Assembly: GCA_021802185.1 (NCBI GenBank) | Contig: JAKAAV010000056.1 | Coordinates: 1 to 9,392, forward strand | Direction of reading: 5' to 3' | DNA length: 9,392 nucleotides | Origin: Chloroflexota bacterium | Lineage (GTDB): Bacteria > Chloroflexota > Limnocylindria > Limnocylindrales > CSP1-4 | Part shown: positions 1-7,018 of the stretch, one piece after another | Numbering within the stretch: position 1 is the stretch's first letter | Layout: every line of letters begins with the position of its first letter | Notes under the pieces: model-generated | The model's database searches: none | What the model was told of the DNA's origin: nothing | The model's input: only the letters and a program-made list of their open reading frames with translations | Position numbers and translations under genes: made by a program

Positions 1-647
1 CGGGCCCACGCCGGCAGCTTCGCGATGCGGCCCGATGCGACGTAGATCTCGTGGCTGTCGTACACGACCGCGGGCCGGCTCCCGGGGCCCGTGCGCCCGC
101 GTCTCTCCGCGGCGGCGATCGCGCCCGGGAGGCCCGAGAGATCGTGGCCGTGGTACGCGTCGGCATCCGGTGCCGCGACAGCGGCTGATCGGGCCCAGCC
201 GCGGATCGAGAACTGCCAGCGCGTCAGCCAGTCGATCGTGTCGCCGCCCGAGGGCCGTACGGGCCGCAGGCGCCGGAACAGCAGGTAGAACGGGGTGCGC
301 AGCGCGATCCAGCCGAGCCAGCCGGCGGTGACGGGCAGCAGCCAGAGCAGCTCGATCCAGCCGCGCGGTCCGCGGCGCACGTCGAACAGCAGCCGGAACC
401 GGACCCACCACCGGCCGCGCCATGGGTACCGCCCGAGGATGTACCAGCGCTTCCAGCCGGTCGGGAGAGGAACCCGGACGATCTCGAAGCCGTCGCGACG
501 CTCCCGCTCGACCGCGGTCGACGCCAGGTCGCGCGGCCGCGCCATGATCGTCACGGTGTGGCCGGCCTTCGTCAGGCTCGCCGCCTCGCGGAGCACGCGC
601 GCATCGGTCGTGCAATCGTTGAAGACGAACATGACGATGCGGCTCAC
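1..647 (-). CDS. Glycosyltransferase family 4-type, N-terminal part (runs off the left edge)
   Basis: Partial gene: 215 complete codons are visible and the C-terminal half lies outside the window. The product reads as the N-terminal GT-B domain of a GT4-like glycosyltransferase, which would add a sugar to a lipid-linked or growing surface glycan at the cytoplasmic membrane face. Residues 1-40 form the first beta-alpha unit (SRIVMFVFNDCTTDARVLRE, then GHTVTIMAR). The pair YHGHDLSGLP (165-174) and VVYDSHEIY (194-202) is typical of GT4 acceptor domains. Residues 65-126 are rich in Trp, Arg and aliphatic residues, suggesting membrane association. The GTG start at 647 is chosen because GGAGGAGG lies 8 nt upstream and it overlaps the stop of the preceding glycosyltransferase by 4 bp (GTGA). 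An internal ATG at codon 6 is less likely. Acceptor and donor cannot be told; the neighbours suggest a diacetamido-uronic acid or another sugar of the same repeat unit. Confidence 0.85.
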   Translation of the reverse strand, partial: MSRIVMFVFNDCTTDARVLREAASLTKAGHTVTIMARPRDLASTAVERERRDGFEIVRVPLPTGWKRWYILGRYPWRGRWWVRFRLLFDVRRGPRGWIELLWLLPVTAGWLGWIALRTPFYLLFRRLRPVRPSGGDTIDWLTRWQFSIRGWARSAAVAAPDADAYHGHDLSGLPGAIAAAERRGRTGPGSRPAVVYDSHEIYVASGRIAKLPAWA

Positions 648-2179
648 GACCCGGCCCTCCTCCGGAGCGACGGCACATGGAGGCGCCGGCGGACTGTCCG
701 CCCCGCCGCCGGAACGTCCCGCAGCCGCGGGGAGCCACCCACGCGCGACTCGGCCGGCTGCGACGCCGTCTCCTCGGGCGCCGCGGGCCTGGCCACCTCT
801 GCGGCCAGCCGGCGGTACGCCGACACCAGCGCCCCCTGCTGGCGCTCCCACGTGTACCGGTCGAGCGCAACCGTCCGGCAGTGCCGCCTGAGCGCGTCGC
901 GCTCCTCTGGCGACCGGCCGAGGAGCGCCGCGGCCGCACGCGCGATCGCCGCCGGCTCGATCGGAGTGCATGCGCCGAGGGCATCTGCGGAGACCAGCCG
1001 GCAGTGCTCCGTCCCGTCCGAGACGAGCACCGGCACGCCCGCCATGATGCTCTCGAACAGCTTGTTGGCGAGGTTGAGCCGCTGATTCAGGGTGCGTGCC
1101 GGCTGGCCCACGTAGCCGAGATCGGCCGATGCCGTCCACTCGAGGAGCTCGGACGGCGGCACCGCGTCGAGCACGAACAGGCGGCCGGGGCGACGGGCCG
1201 CCTCGGCCCGCAGGCGGTCGGCGAGGCGGCCGTAGCCGAGCAGCACGACCGCGGCGTCGAGCGCCCGGAGGGGCTCGTGCTCGAGCGCGGCGATCAACTC
1301 CTCGATCCCGCGGTCGACGCTGAAGCCGCCCTGGTACAGCACGATCGGGCGCTTCGGTCCGATCGCCGTTGCCCGCCGGAGGCGGTCCGACCGGGGCGGC
1401 TCCGGATCTTCCGGCCGCCAGGCGGGCGGGCAGTTCAGGACCACGACCGGGCGGCCGACGTGGAAGCGTCGCGCGGCCTCGGAGGCGACCCCGTCGCTCA
1501 CGGCCGTCAGCAAGGCGGCACGCCGAACCCAGCGCGCCTCGCGACGGCGGACGAGCGAGCGGACGAGGCGCGGCATGCGGGCCAGGCGGGCGGCCTCGGT
1601 GTGCAGATCCGCCAGGTCGTAGACGAAGCGCGAACCGGTGCGCTCCGCAGCGGCGGCGATGACGGGCAGCGCGACGAGGGCCTTGCAGTGGAAGACGTCG
1701 GCGTCGGGCACGGCCGAGACGACCGCGTCGGACCACGGGCCGACGCGCCACTGGTGCGCGCCGATCTCGACGAGCCGCCGGATCGGCGCGCGCACGCGCT
1801 CGAAGCCGCGCGGCGAGGACGGCGGCAGCGACATCGCCGCGGGCTCGAACCCGAGCAGTCCCGCGAGCCGCGCCCGGACCGGCTCGGGAAGCGGCCGGAA
1901 CACGCTGACGACGCGACGATCGACCGAGAGACGGCGCAATTCGATCCGGTCGCCGAGCGATTCGCGCGCGGGCAGCCCGGGCGCCTCGAACGCGAGGACG
2001 GTCACGTCGTGTCCGTCTCCGGCAAGCGCGCGCGCGGTGCGGAGCAGGCGCGAGTCGTGCTCGAAGGTGTTCGCGGCGACGATCGCGACGCGCAGCGCAG
2101 GCCGAGCCTCGGACTCGAGCCGTTCGGCCTCGAGGGCGCGGACCGCCGCGACGACGCGCGGATCGGGAAGCGTCGACAT
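644..2179 (-). CDS. Glycosyltransferase family 4 (GT-B fold)
   Basis: 511-residue cytoplasmic or membrane-associated sugar transferase, probably using a UDP-sugar to extend a surface polysaccharide. Residues 29-65 (LRVAIVAANTFEHDSRLL) start the N-terminal Rossmann domain; FVYDLADLHTE (185-195) and LLTAVSDGVA (223-232) are the usual GT4 mid-protein elements. The C-terminal domain has PIVLYQGGFSVDRGIEEL (278-295), LLGYGRL (313-319), ADLGYVG (352-358) and NKLFESIMAGVPVLVSD (372-388), the GT4 nucleotide-binding E-x7-type region. The last 45 or so residues are an Arg/Pro/Ala-rich tail with no recognised domain. The ATG at 2179 is chosen because the family fold begins near residue 29; the open frame continues upstream but only as overlap with the epimerase gene. 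There is no clear Shine-Dalgarno; a TACACT box lies 8 nt before the ATG, so the mRNA may be leaderless. It follows the epimerase by 25 bp and overlaps the next glycosyltransferase by 4 bp. Family call is firm, specificity unknown. Confidence 0.9.
   Translation of the reverse strand: MSTLPDPRVVAAVRALEAERLESEARPALRVAIVAANTFEHDSRLLRTARALAGDGHDVTVLAFEAPGLPARESLGDRIELRRLSVDRRVVSVFRPLPEPVRARLAGLLGFEPAAMSLPPSSPRGFERVRAPIRRLVEIGAHQWRVGPWSDAVVSAVPDADVFHCKALVALPVIAAAAERTGSRFVYDLADLHTEAARLARMPRLVRSLVRRREARWVRRAALLTAVSDGVASEAARRFHVGRPVVVLNCPPAWRPEDPEPPRSDRLRRATAIGPKRPIVLYQGGFSVDRGIEELIAALEHEPLRALDAAVVLLGYGRLADRLRAEAARRPGRLFVLDAVPPSELLEWTASADLGYVGQPARTLNQRLNLANKLFESIMAGVPVLVSDGTEHCRLVSADALGACTPIEPAAIARAAAALLGRSPEERDALRRHCRTVALDRYTWERQQGALVSAYRRLAAEVARPAAPEETASQPAESRVGGSPRLRDVPAAGRTVRRRLHVPSLRRRAGS
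656..663 (-). promoter_or_regulatory. Strong Shine-Dalgarno deciding the start of the partial glycosyltransferase
   Basis: On the minus strand GGAGGAGG sits 8 nt before the GTG at 647, inside the last codons of the preceding gene. It supports GTG-647 over the ATG five codons later and is consistent with coupled translation across the GTGA overlap. Confidence 0.7.
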
Positions 2180-2187
2180 CTCGGCGG

Positions 2188-2193
2188 AGTGTA
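2188..2193 (-). promoter_or_regulatory. Putative -10 box (TACACT) for a leaderless glycosyltransferase transcript
   Basis: TACACT on the minus strand ends 8 nt before the ATG at 2179. It fits the TANNNT pattern of leaderless promoters known in actinobacteria and Deinococcus. The gene lacks a Shine-Dalgarno. No good -35 box was found 17-18 nt upstream. An identical hexamer lies 7 nt before the acetyltransferase start at 7633. Confidence 0.4.
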
Positions 2194-2194
2194 G

Positions 2195-2223
2195 GGCCTG
2201 CGGCTCAGGCGCCGAGCCAGGCC
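2195..2223 (-). terminator. Stem-loop at the end of the epimerase gene, possible transcript boundary
   Basis: An imperfect inverted repeat spans the epimerase stop codon. On the minus strand, outer arms GGCCTG/CAGGCC and inner arms GCTC/GAGC give about 10 bp of stem with a 2-nt bulge and a 7-nt loop. There is no T-run after it, so it is not a classical intrinsic terminator. It may stabilise the mRNA end or mark a boundary before the internal TACACT box. Confidence 0.3.
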
Positions 2224-3365
2224 GCGATCGAGGCCGACACGCGGTCGTCGGCGCCTGCCGGCGAGACGACGGCCTCTGCCGCCCGACGGATGGCGCTGCC
2301 GGGCGTGGCGGCCCGAGGCGCGAGCCGCTCGAGCGCAGCGACGGCGAGCGTGGCGTCCCGTCCGACGAGCGCGCTGCGCCCGCCGTGCTCCTCGAGCGTG
2401 GCCGTCCACTCGGTCGAGCCGCGCAGCACGAGCGCCGGCGTCCCGAGCCAGGCCGACTCGCGCTGGACGCCACCCGAGTCGGTCACGACGGCCGCGGCGT
2501 GCAGCTGCAGGGCGAGCGTCGTCGCGTATCCCTGTGGCGGCACCGCGTGGACGTTCGGCGGGATGACGCAGTCGCACTCGTCCATCGCGCGCCGCGTCCC
2601 GGGGTGGAGCGCCAGGACGACGGACCGATCCAGCGCCCCGAGCAGGGCGAGCCATTCGTGGATCGCGTCCGGGGCCCGGTTCTCGGCCCGGTGAACGGTC
2701 GCGAACAGGTATTCGCCCGATGCGAGCCCGAGGTCGCGGACGTCCTCCGGGGCGCCCTCCCCGATCGCTGAATGGTCGCGCACGTGCGGGAGCGTGGCCG
2801 CGCACAGGTCCTGCATGAGATCGCCGACGACCCCGACGCGCGCCCGCCTCCAGCCCTCGGCCGCCGGCCCGGACGCTGCGTTCCCAGCGCCGACTCCCTC
2901 GGCTCGAAGGTTCGCGGCCGCCTGCTCGTTCGGGGCGAGCAGCAGCTGCGCCAGGTGGTCGGCGACGACGCGGTTGATCTCCTCCGGCATCCGGCGGTCG
3001 AACGAGCGAAGGCCCGCCTCGACGTGGGCGAGCGGCAGGTCGAGCTCCGCCGCGACGAGCGCGCCGGCCAGCGTCGAGTTCGTGTCGCCGAAGACGACGA
3101 CCGCGTCGGGCTGCTCGTCGAGCAGGACGGGTTCGAGCCCGTCGATCATCGCCGCGAGCTGTCGCGCATGGCTGCCGCTGCCGACCCCGAGCTGGCGGTC
3201 GGGGGGCGGCAGGTGCAGCTCCCGGAAGAACCGGCCCGCGATCTCCTCGTCGTAGTGCTGGCCGGTGTCGATCAGCCGCGGGGCGTGGTCGCGCCGCAGG
3301 GCATGCCATGCTGCCGCGGCCTTGATCAGCTGCGGCCGGGTGCCGACGACGCACGCGAGCTTCAT
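2205..3365 (-). CDS. wecB: Non-hydrolysing UDP-GlcNAc 2-epimerase (WecB/WbpI family)
   Basis: 386-residue cytosolic epimerase of the WecB/WbpI/MnaA family. Members invert C2 of UDP-GlcNAc, giving UDP-ManNAc, or of UDP-GlcNAc(3NAc)A, giving UDP-ManNAc(3NAc)A. Visible motifs: GTRPQLIK (8-15), DTGQHYDE (33-40), FGDTNSTLAG (92-101), HVEAGLRSFDRRMPEEINR (114-132), TVHRAEN (223-229), ALHPGTR (252-258) and VTDSGGVQRES (294-304). The residues that match the E. coli WecB active site (Asp95, Glu117, Glu131, His213) appear to be present as Asp94, Glu116, Glu128 or Glu129, and His225. Residues 156-175 form an Ala/Gly-rich insertion in the middle. The ATG at 3365 is preferred over the adjoining GTG at 3368 because GAGG lies 5 nt before the ATG. 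It follows the dehydrogenase by 42 bp. Since the cluster also has WbpA-, B-, E- and D-like enzymes, a WbpI role at the last step is the likely one, but plain WecB activity is not excluded. Symbol is by family. Confidence 0.9.
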   Translation of the reverse strand: MKLACVVGTRPQLIKAAAAWHALRRDHAPRLIDTGQHYDEEIAGRFFRELHLPPPDRQLGVGSGSHARQLAAMIDGLEPVLLDEQPDAVVVFGDTNSTLAGALVAAELDLPLAHVEAGLRSFDRRMPEEINRVVADHLAQLLLAPNEQAAANLRAEGVGAGNAASGPAAEGWRRARVGVVGDLMQDLCAATLPHVRDHSAIGEGAPEDVRDLGLASGEYLFATVHRAENRAPDAIHEWLALLGALDRSVVLALHPGTRRAMDECDCVIPPNVHAVPPQGYATTLALQLHAAAVVTDSGGVQRESAWLGTPALVLRGSTEWTATLEEHGGRSALVGRDATLAVAALERLAPRAATPGSAIRRAAEAVVSPAGADDRVSASIAAWLGA

Positions 3366-3407
3366 CACGGCCTCAGCGCCGTCCCGCGCGGCCCCGCCGC
3401 GTCCGGG

Positions 3408-4790
3408 TCAGCGCCGTCCGGACCCTCCGGCGACCGGCGCGCGCCGGGCGCGTGACCCGCCGCGCACGTCCGGGACCCCGACCCCGACGTACGTGACGCC
3501 TTCGGGCAGCGAGGCCTCGCGCAGAGAGTTGCGGCCGTCGTACACGACGCCGAGCTCCGGGAACCACGCCGGGTCCAGCGTCCGGAACTGCCTCGCGGCC
3601 GTCTGGACGACGATCGCCCGGAACGGACCCGGCTCGCCCCAGTGCCACGGTCGCGCCCCCGTCCGCGCCACCTCGTCGTCGGCGAGCAGCGGATCGTAGG
3701 CCCATACCTCGGCGCCGTGGAACGCGAGACGCTCGATCAGCGGGATCGCCCGCGTGTACGCCAGCTCCTTGACATCCTCCCGGTACGTCAGGCCGAGCAC
3801 CAGCACCGGCGTCCCCTCGAGCGAGCCGAGCTCGCGCTCGACGGCCTGCACGGCGACGCCGACCTGCCCGTCGTTGACCTGGCGCGACAGGGCCGGCAGC
3901 GTCAGCTCCGGCGCGCGGCTCACGAGGAAGTGGGGGTAGACCGGGATGCAGTGCCCGCCCACCCCGATGCCCGGCTGGTGGATGTGGCTGAACGGCTGGC
4001 TGTTCGAGCCGCGGATGACCTCCTGGATGTCGACGCCCATCCGCTCCGCGTACGCCGCGAACTGGTTCGCGAGCGCGATGTTCACGTCCCGGTAGGTCGT
4101 CTCGGCGAGCTTCGCAAACTCGGCCGCCTCCGCGGTGGAGAGCTGCCAGACCTCGGACGGCAGGACGCTGCGGTAGAACGCCGCCGCACGCGCGCCGCTG
4201 GCGGCGTCCACGCCGCCGACGAGCTTGGGGTACGTCTCGAGATCGTGGAACGTGCGCCCGGTGTACACGCGCTCTGGGCTGAACGCGAGCAGGAAGCCGC
4301 GCTCCGGGTCGCCGCACAGGAGTCCGCTCGCCGCCTCCAGCATCGGGCGGTAGCGCTCGCGCGTGTCGCCGACGGGGAGCGTCGTCTCGTACACGACGAG
4401 CACGCCGGGATGCAGCCCCTGCGCGACGGCCTGCGTGGCCGGGTCCATGTACCGGTAGTCCGGCTCCTTCGTGTCGGACAGCATGACGGGCACGATCATC
4501 ACGATGATGTCGGCCTCGCGGGCCGCGTCCGCGTGCGACGTGGTCGCCCGGAACCGTCCCGCCGCGTGCGCCTCGGCGATGCGCTCGTCCAGGCCCGGCT
4601 CGTCGAAGATGTGCACCCGGCCCCGGTTCAGCGTCTCCACCACCCATGGCTGGACGTCGACGCCGACCACGTGCCAGCCGCGGGCGGCGTACTGCGCGGC
4701 GAGCGGCAGGCCGATCTTGCCCATCCCGACGACCGCGACGGTTCCGACCGTCTCCGGTTCGCCCCGCCAGGGGCTGACGAACTGGGTCAT
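3408..4790 (-). CDS. UDP-sugar 6-dehydrogenase (WbpA/WecC family)
   Basis: 460-residue NAD-dependent dehydrogenase of the UDP-glucose/GDP-mannose dehydrogenase family, which oxidises C6 of a UDP-hexosamine to the uronic acid. The NAD-binding domain starts at residue 17 with AVVGMGKIGLPLA (19-31). Later motifs: VYETTLPVGDTRERY (133-147), FSPERVYTGRTF (170-181), EFAKLAETTYRDVNIALANQ (224-243), GIGVGGHCIPVYPHF (274-288) and VLGLTYREDVKELAYTR (331-347). The catalytic Cys is Cys281 and the active-site Lys is Lys227. Two positions differ from characterised enzymes: the Asn usually four residues after the Lys is Thr231, and the Asp usually four residues after the Cys is Tyr285. The last 20 residues are a basic Gly/Arg tail. 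The ATG at 4790 overlaps the preceding stop (ATGA) and has GGAGG 10 nt upstream. The context favours UDP-GlcNAc as substrate (WbpA); UDP-ManNAc (WecC) is the main alternative. Confidence 0.9.
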   Translation of the reverse strand: MTQFVSPWRGEPETVGTVAVVGMGKIGLPLAAQYAARGWHVVGVDVQPWVVETLNRGRVHIFDEPGLDERIAEAHAAGRFRATTSHADAAREADIIVMIVPVMLSDTKEPDYRYMDPATQAVAQGLHPGVLVVYETTLPVGDTRERYRPMLEAASGLLCGDPERGFLLAFSPERVYTGRTFHDLETYPKLVGGVDAASGARAAAFYRSVLPSEVWQLSTAEAAEFAKLAETTYRDVNIALANQFAAYAERMGVDIQEVIRGSNSQPFSHIHQPGIGVGGHCIPVYPHFLVSRAPELTLPALSRQVNDGQVGVAVQAVERELGSLEGTPVLVLGLTYREDVKELAYTRAIPLIERLAFHGAEVWAYDPLLADDEVARTGARPWHWGEPGPFRAIVVQTAARQFRTLDPAWFPELGVVYDGRNSLREASLPEGVTYVGVGVPDVRGGSRARRAPVAGGSGRR

Positions 4791-5809
4791 GCGCGGGCGA
4801 CCTCCGGTGGATGGACGGCGACGGGACGGTGGGCCGCCGCGGCTTCGAGCAGCAGGTTGGCGAGCGCGACGGCCCAGAGACCGTCGGACCCGGAAATGAC
4901 CGCCGGGCCGCCGGACCGGACGGCGTCGAAGAAGGCGTCGAGCTCCCGGCGCAGGGGCTCGGCAGGCGTCACGGGCAGCTGCACGGTCTCGCCGGCGAAC
5001 GTCGGGGCGTACCCGTCGAGGTACGTGGGGCTGAGCTCGGCGGCGCCGCGCGTGAACGTGAGGGTCTGCGAGAGGTAGTCGACCCGGAACATGCCCTCCT
5101 CGCCGAGGACCGTGATGCTCCGCTGCTTCTCGGGCGTCAGCCAGTTGACGTCGAGCAGGCCGACCGTGCCGCCCGGGAAGTGGAGCAGCCCGAACGCGAG
5201 GTCCTCGTGCGAGGTGTGGACGTGCTGCGTGGTCTCGGCATAGACGCGGTCCGGCCGGGCGCCGGCGAGGTGGCACATGATGTCGACGTCGTGGGTGGCG
5301 AGGTCCACCGCGACGCCGACGTCGCGGATGCGCGCCGGGAACGGCCCGCCGCGCAGGGTCTTGATGCTGTAGATCCGGCTGAGCGCCCCGCCCCGGAGCC
5401 GCTCGCCGAGCGCGAGGACGGCGGGGTTGAAGCGCTCGATGTGCCCGGCCTGCAGCAGGACGCCCCGCCGCTCGGCCGCCTCGACGAGCTCGCGCCCCTC
5501 GGCGACGGTCGTGGCAAGGGGCTTCTCGACGAGGACCGGCACGGACCGCTCGATCGCGGCCAGCGCGATCGAGTGGTGCAGCGTCGTCGGCGCGGCGACG
5601 ACGAGCGCGTCGAGCCGCTCCTCCTCGAGCATCTCGAGCGGGTCGGCGTAGGCGTGCGCGGGGACCTGCTCGGTCGCTGCGGTCACCGCGGCCTCGCTGG
5701 GGTCCGCGACCGCCACGAGGTCGACGTCGTCGCGCGACGCGAGGTTGCGCAGGTGGTTGCGCCCCATCGAGCCGAGCCCGGCGAGCCCGACCCGGAGCCG
5801 CGGACTCAC
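4787..5809 (-). CDS. Gfo/Idh/MocA sugar-nucleotide 3-dehydrogenase (WbpB/WlbA-like)
   Basis: 340-residue NAD(P)-dependent oxidoreductase. The Rossmann domain starts at once with RVGLAGLGSMGRNHLRNL (6-23), followed by VAVADPSEA (32-40), ALVVAAPTTLHH (68-79) and the hallmark VEKPLA (94-99). The catalytic domain has AGHIERFNPAV (121-131) and VDLATHDVDIMCHL (168-181), whose Asp and His match the family's substrate-binding and catalytic positions. Relatives oxidise C3 of UDP-GlcNAcA (WbpB/WlbA) or UDP-GlcNAc (GnnA), giving a 3-keto sugar for a PLP aminotransferase. That aminotransferase is the gene just upstream and overlaps this one by 4 bp (GTGA), which supports a coupled dehydrogenase/transaminase pair. 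The GTG at 5809 is chosen from this overlap and because the fold begins six residues in; the Shine-Dalgarno is weak (GGGACGGG). With a 6-dehydrogenase next door the uronic acid substrate is more likely than UDP-GlcNAc itself. Confidence 0.88.
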   Translation of the reverse strand: MSPRLRVGLAGLGSMGRNHLRNLASRDDVDLVAVADPSEAAVTAATEQVPAHAYADPLEMLEEERLDALVVAAPTTLHHSIALAAIERSVPVLVEKPLATTVAEGRELVEAAERRGVLLQAGHIERFNPAVLALGERLRGGALSRIYSIKTLRGGPFPARIRDVGVAVDLATHDVDIMCHLAGARPDRVYAETTQHVHTSHEDLAFGLLHFPGGTVGLLDVNWLTPEKQRSITVLGEEGMFRVDYLSQTLTFTRGAAELSPTYLDGYAPTFAGETVQLPVTPAEPLRRELDAFFDAVRSGGPAVISGSDGLWAVALANLLLEAAAAHRPVAVHPPEVARA

Positions 5810-6975
5810 GGCGCGCCCGTCCCGGACCGCTCCGCTGTCCGGCCGCCCGCGCTGCCGGGGCCGGTCGCCACCGCGGCAGCGGCCCCGCCGTCGGCCGGCG
5901 TGGCGACCTCGCGCACGGCGCGGACGATCGCATCGATGTCGGCGTCCGACAGCATGGGGTGAACCGGGATCGACAGCACCTCGGCCGCGAGCCGGTCCGT
6001 GACCGGCAGCGGCAGGTCGGCGGCGCCGGGAACGTACGACTGGAGGTAGGACTGGCGGTGGATGGGGACGGGGTAGTAGATCAGCGAGCCGATCCCGCGC
6101 TCGGTCAGCCCCTCGACCACGCGATCCCGCTCGCCGGGGAACCGCATCGTGTACTGGTGCCAGACATGGCCGCGGCCCTGCGGCACGACCGGCGTGAGGT
6201 AGCCGGCCAGCCCGGCGGTCAGCCGCTCGGCGTTGCGCCGGCGCTGCTCCGTCCGCTCCTCGAGGCGCGGCAGCTGGGCCAGCCCGATCGCCGCCGCGAG
6301 GTCGGTCGGCTTGAAGTTCGTGCCGAGCTCGTCGTGGTGATAGCGGCGCCGCATGCCGTGGTTGCGGTACAGCCGCAGCCGGTCGGCCAGCTCGTCGTCG
6401 TCGGTCGTCGCGATCCCGCCCTCGCCGGTCATGAGGTTCTTCGTCGCGTACAGGCTGAACATCGCGGGCCCAAACGAGCCCGCCCGGCGGCCGTGGTACG
6501 TCGCGCCGTGCGCCTGCGCCGCGTCCTCGATGACGTGGAGCCCGTGGCGGCGCGCGATCGCGAGCAGTGGGTCCATGTCCGCCATCAGGCCGTACAGGTG
6601 CACCGGCATGATCGCGCGCGTCCGGGGCGTGATCGCCGCCTCGACCAGGTCGGGGTCCATCGTGAAGTCGGATTCCCGCACGTCGACGAACACCGGCGTG
6701 GCACCGGCCTGGAGGATCGTGCTCACCGTCGCGTTGAAGCTGAAGCTGACGGTGATGACCTCGTCGCCCCGGCCGATCCCGAGCATGCGCAGGATCGCCT
6801 CGGTGGTCACGGTGCCGTTCGACATCATGACCGCGTGGCCGACGCCGCAGTAGGCGGCCCAGGCGGCCTCGAAGTCGGCCGTCCGGCGGCCCATCGCGAG
6901 CATGCCCGAGCGCAGGACGTCGAGGACGGCGGCCTCCTCGGCCGCACCGATGTCGGGTTTCGAGATGGGGATCAC
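5806..6975 (-). CDS. DegT/DnrJ/EryC1/StrS sugar aminotransferase (WbpE-like)
   Basis: 389-residue PLP-dependent aminotransferase that probably transfers an amino group from glutamate to C3 of a UDP-3-keto-hexuronic acid. Features in order: IPISKPDIGAAEE (2-14), the cofactor-phosphate region MSNGTVTTEAIL (51-62), VSFSFNATVSTILQAGATPV (76-95), PVHLYG (124-129), VIEDAAQAHGA (148-158) with PLP-pyridine-binding Asp151, SLYATKNLMTGEGG (174-187) with the Schiff-base Lys179, RNHGM (204-208) and TNFKPTDLAAAIGLAQL (219-235). The C-terminal part IYYPVPIHRQ (299-308) and LSIPVHPMLSD (334-344) is typical. About 30 Ala/Gly-rich residues follow the end of the usual fold near 360. The GTG at 6975 is preferred over a longer frame because GGAGG lies exactly 7 nt before it and the family's N-terminus aligns there. 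It follows the acetyltransferase by 43 bp. The family is certain; the C3 regiospecificity is inferred from the neighbours. Confidence 0.92.
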   Translation of the reverse strand: MIPISKPDIGAAEEAAVLDVLRSGMLAMGRRTADFEAAWAAYCGVGHAVMMSNGTVTTEAILRMLGIGRGDEVITVSFSFNATVSTILQAGATPVFVDVRESDFTMDPDLVEAAITPRTRAIMPVHLYGLMADMDPLLAIARRHGLHVIEDAAQAHGATYHGRRAGSFGPAMFSLYATKNLMTGEGGIATTDDDELADRLRLYRNHGMRRRYHHDELGTNFKPTDLAAAIGLAQLPRLEERTEQRRRNAERLTAGLAGYLTPVVPQGRGHVWHQYTMRFPGERDRVVEGLTERGIGSLIYYPVPIHRQSYLQSYVPGAADLPLPVTDRLAAEVLSIPVHPMLSDADIDAIVRAVREVATPADGGAAAAVATGPGSAGGRTAERSGTGAP

Positions 6976-6982
6976 GAGCTGG

Positions 6983-6987
6983 CCTCC
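6983..6987 (-). promoter_or_regulatory. Shine-Dalgarno deciding the aminotransferase start
   Basis: GGAGG on the minus strand lies 7 nt before the GTG at 6975, in the 43-bp gap after the acetyltransferase. It argues against the longer reading that starts inside the preceding gene at 7056. Confidence 0.7.
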
Positions 6988-7018
6988 GTCTAGGGCGCGG
7001 GTCGCGGGACCGTCGCCG

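Noticed and set aside
677..2194. Long plus-strand open frame opposite the glycosyltransferase (505 codons)
   Set aside because: Arg/Gly/Asp-rich with no recognisable motif; it mirrors a clear GT4 gene on the minus strand and is a high-GC artefact. The same holds for plus-strand frames at 1638-2771, 2772-3455, 3642-5078, 4811-5962 and 5959-6993.
2180..2473. N-terminal extension of the GT4 protein
   Set aside because: It lies inside the epimerase gene and is low-complexity Arg/Ser/Pro; the GT4 fold begins after the ATG at 2179.
2002..3354. Second long minus-strand frame across the epimerase
   Set aside because: Arg/Ala/Pro-rich frame-shifted reading of the epimerase gene, which has all expected WecB motifs in its own frame.
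3408..5933. Apparent fusion of an upstream region to the UDP-sugar dehydrogenase (841 codons)
   Set aside because: The first 381 residues are a shadow of the oxidoreductase read in another frame. The true start is the ATG at 4790 with a Shine-Dalgarno and an ATGA overlap.
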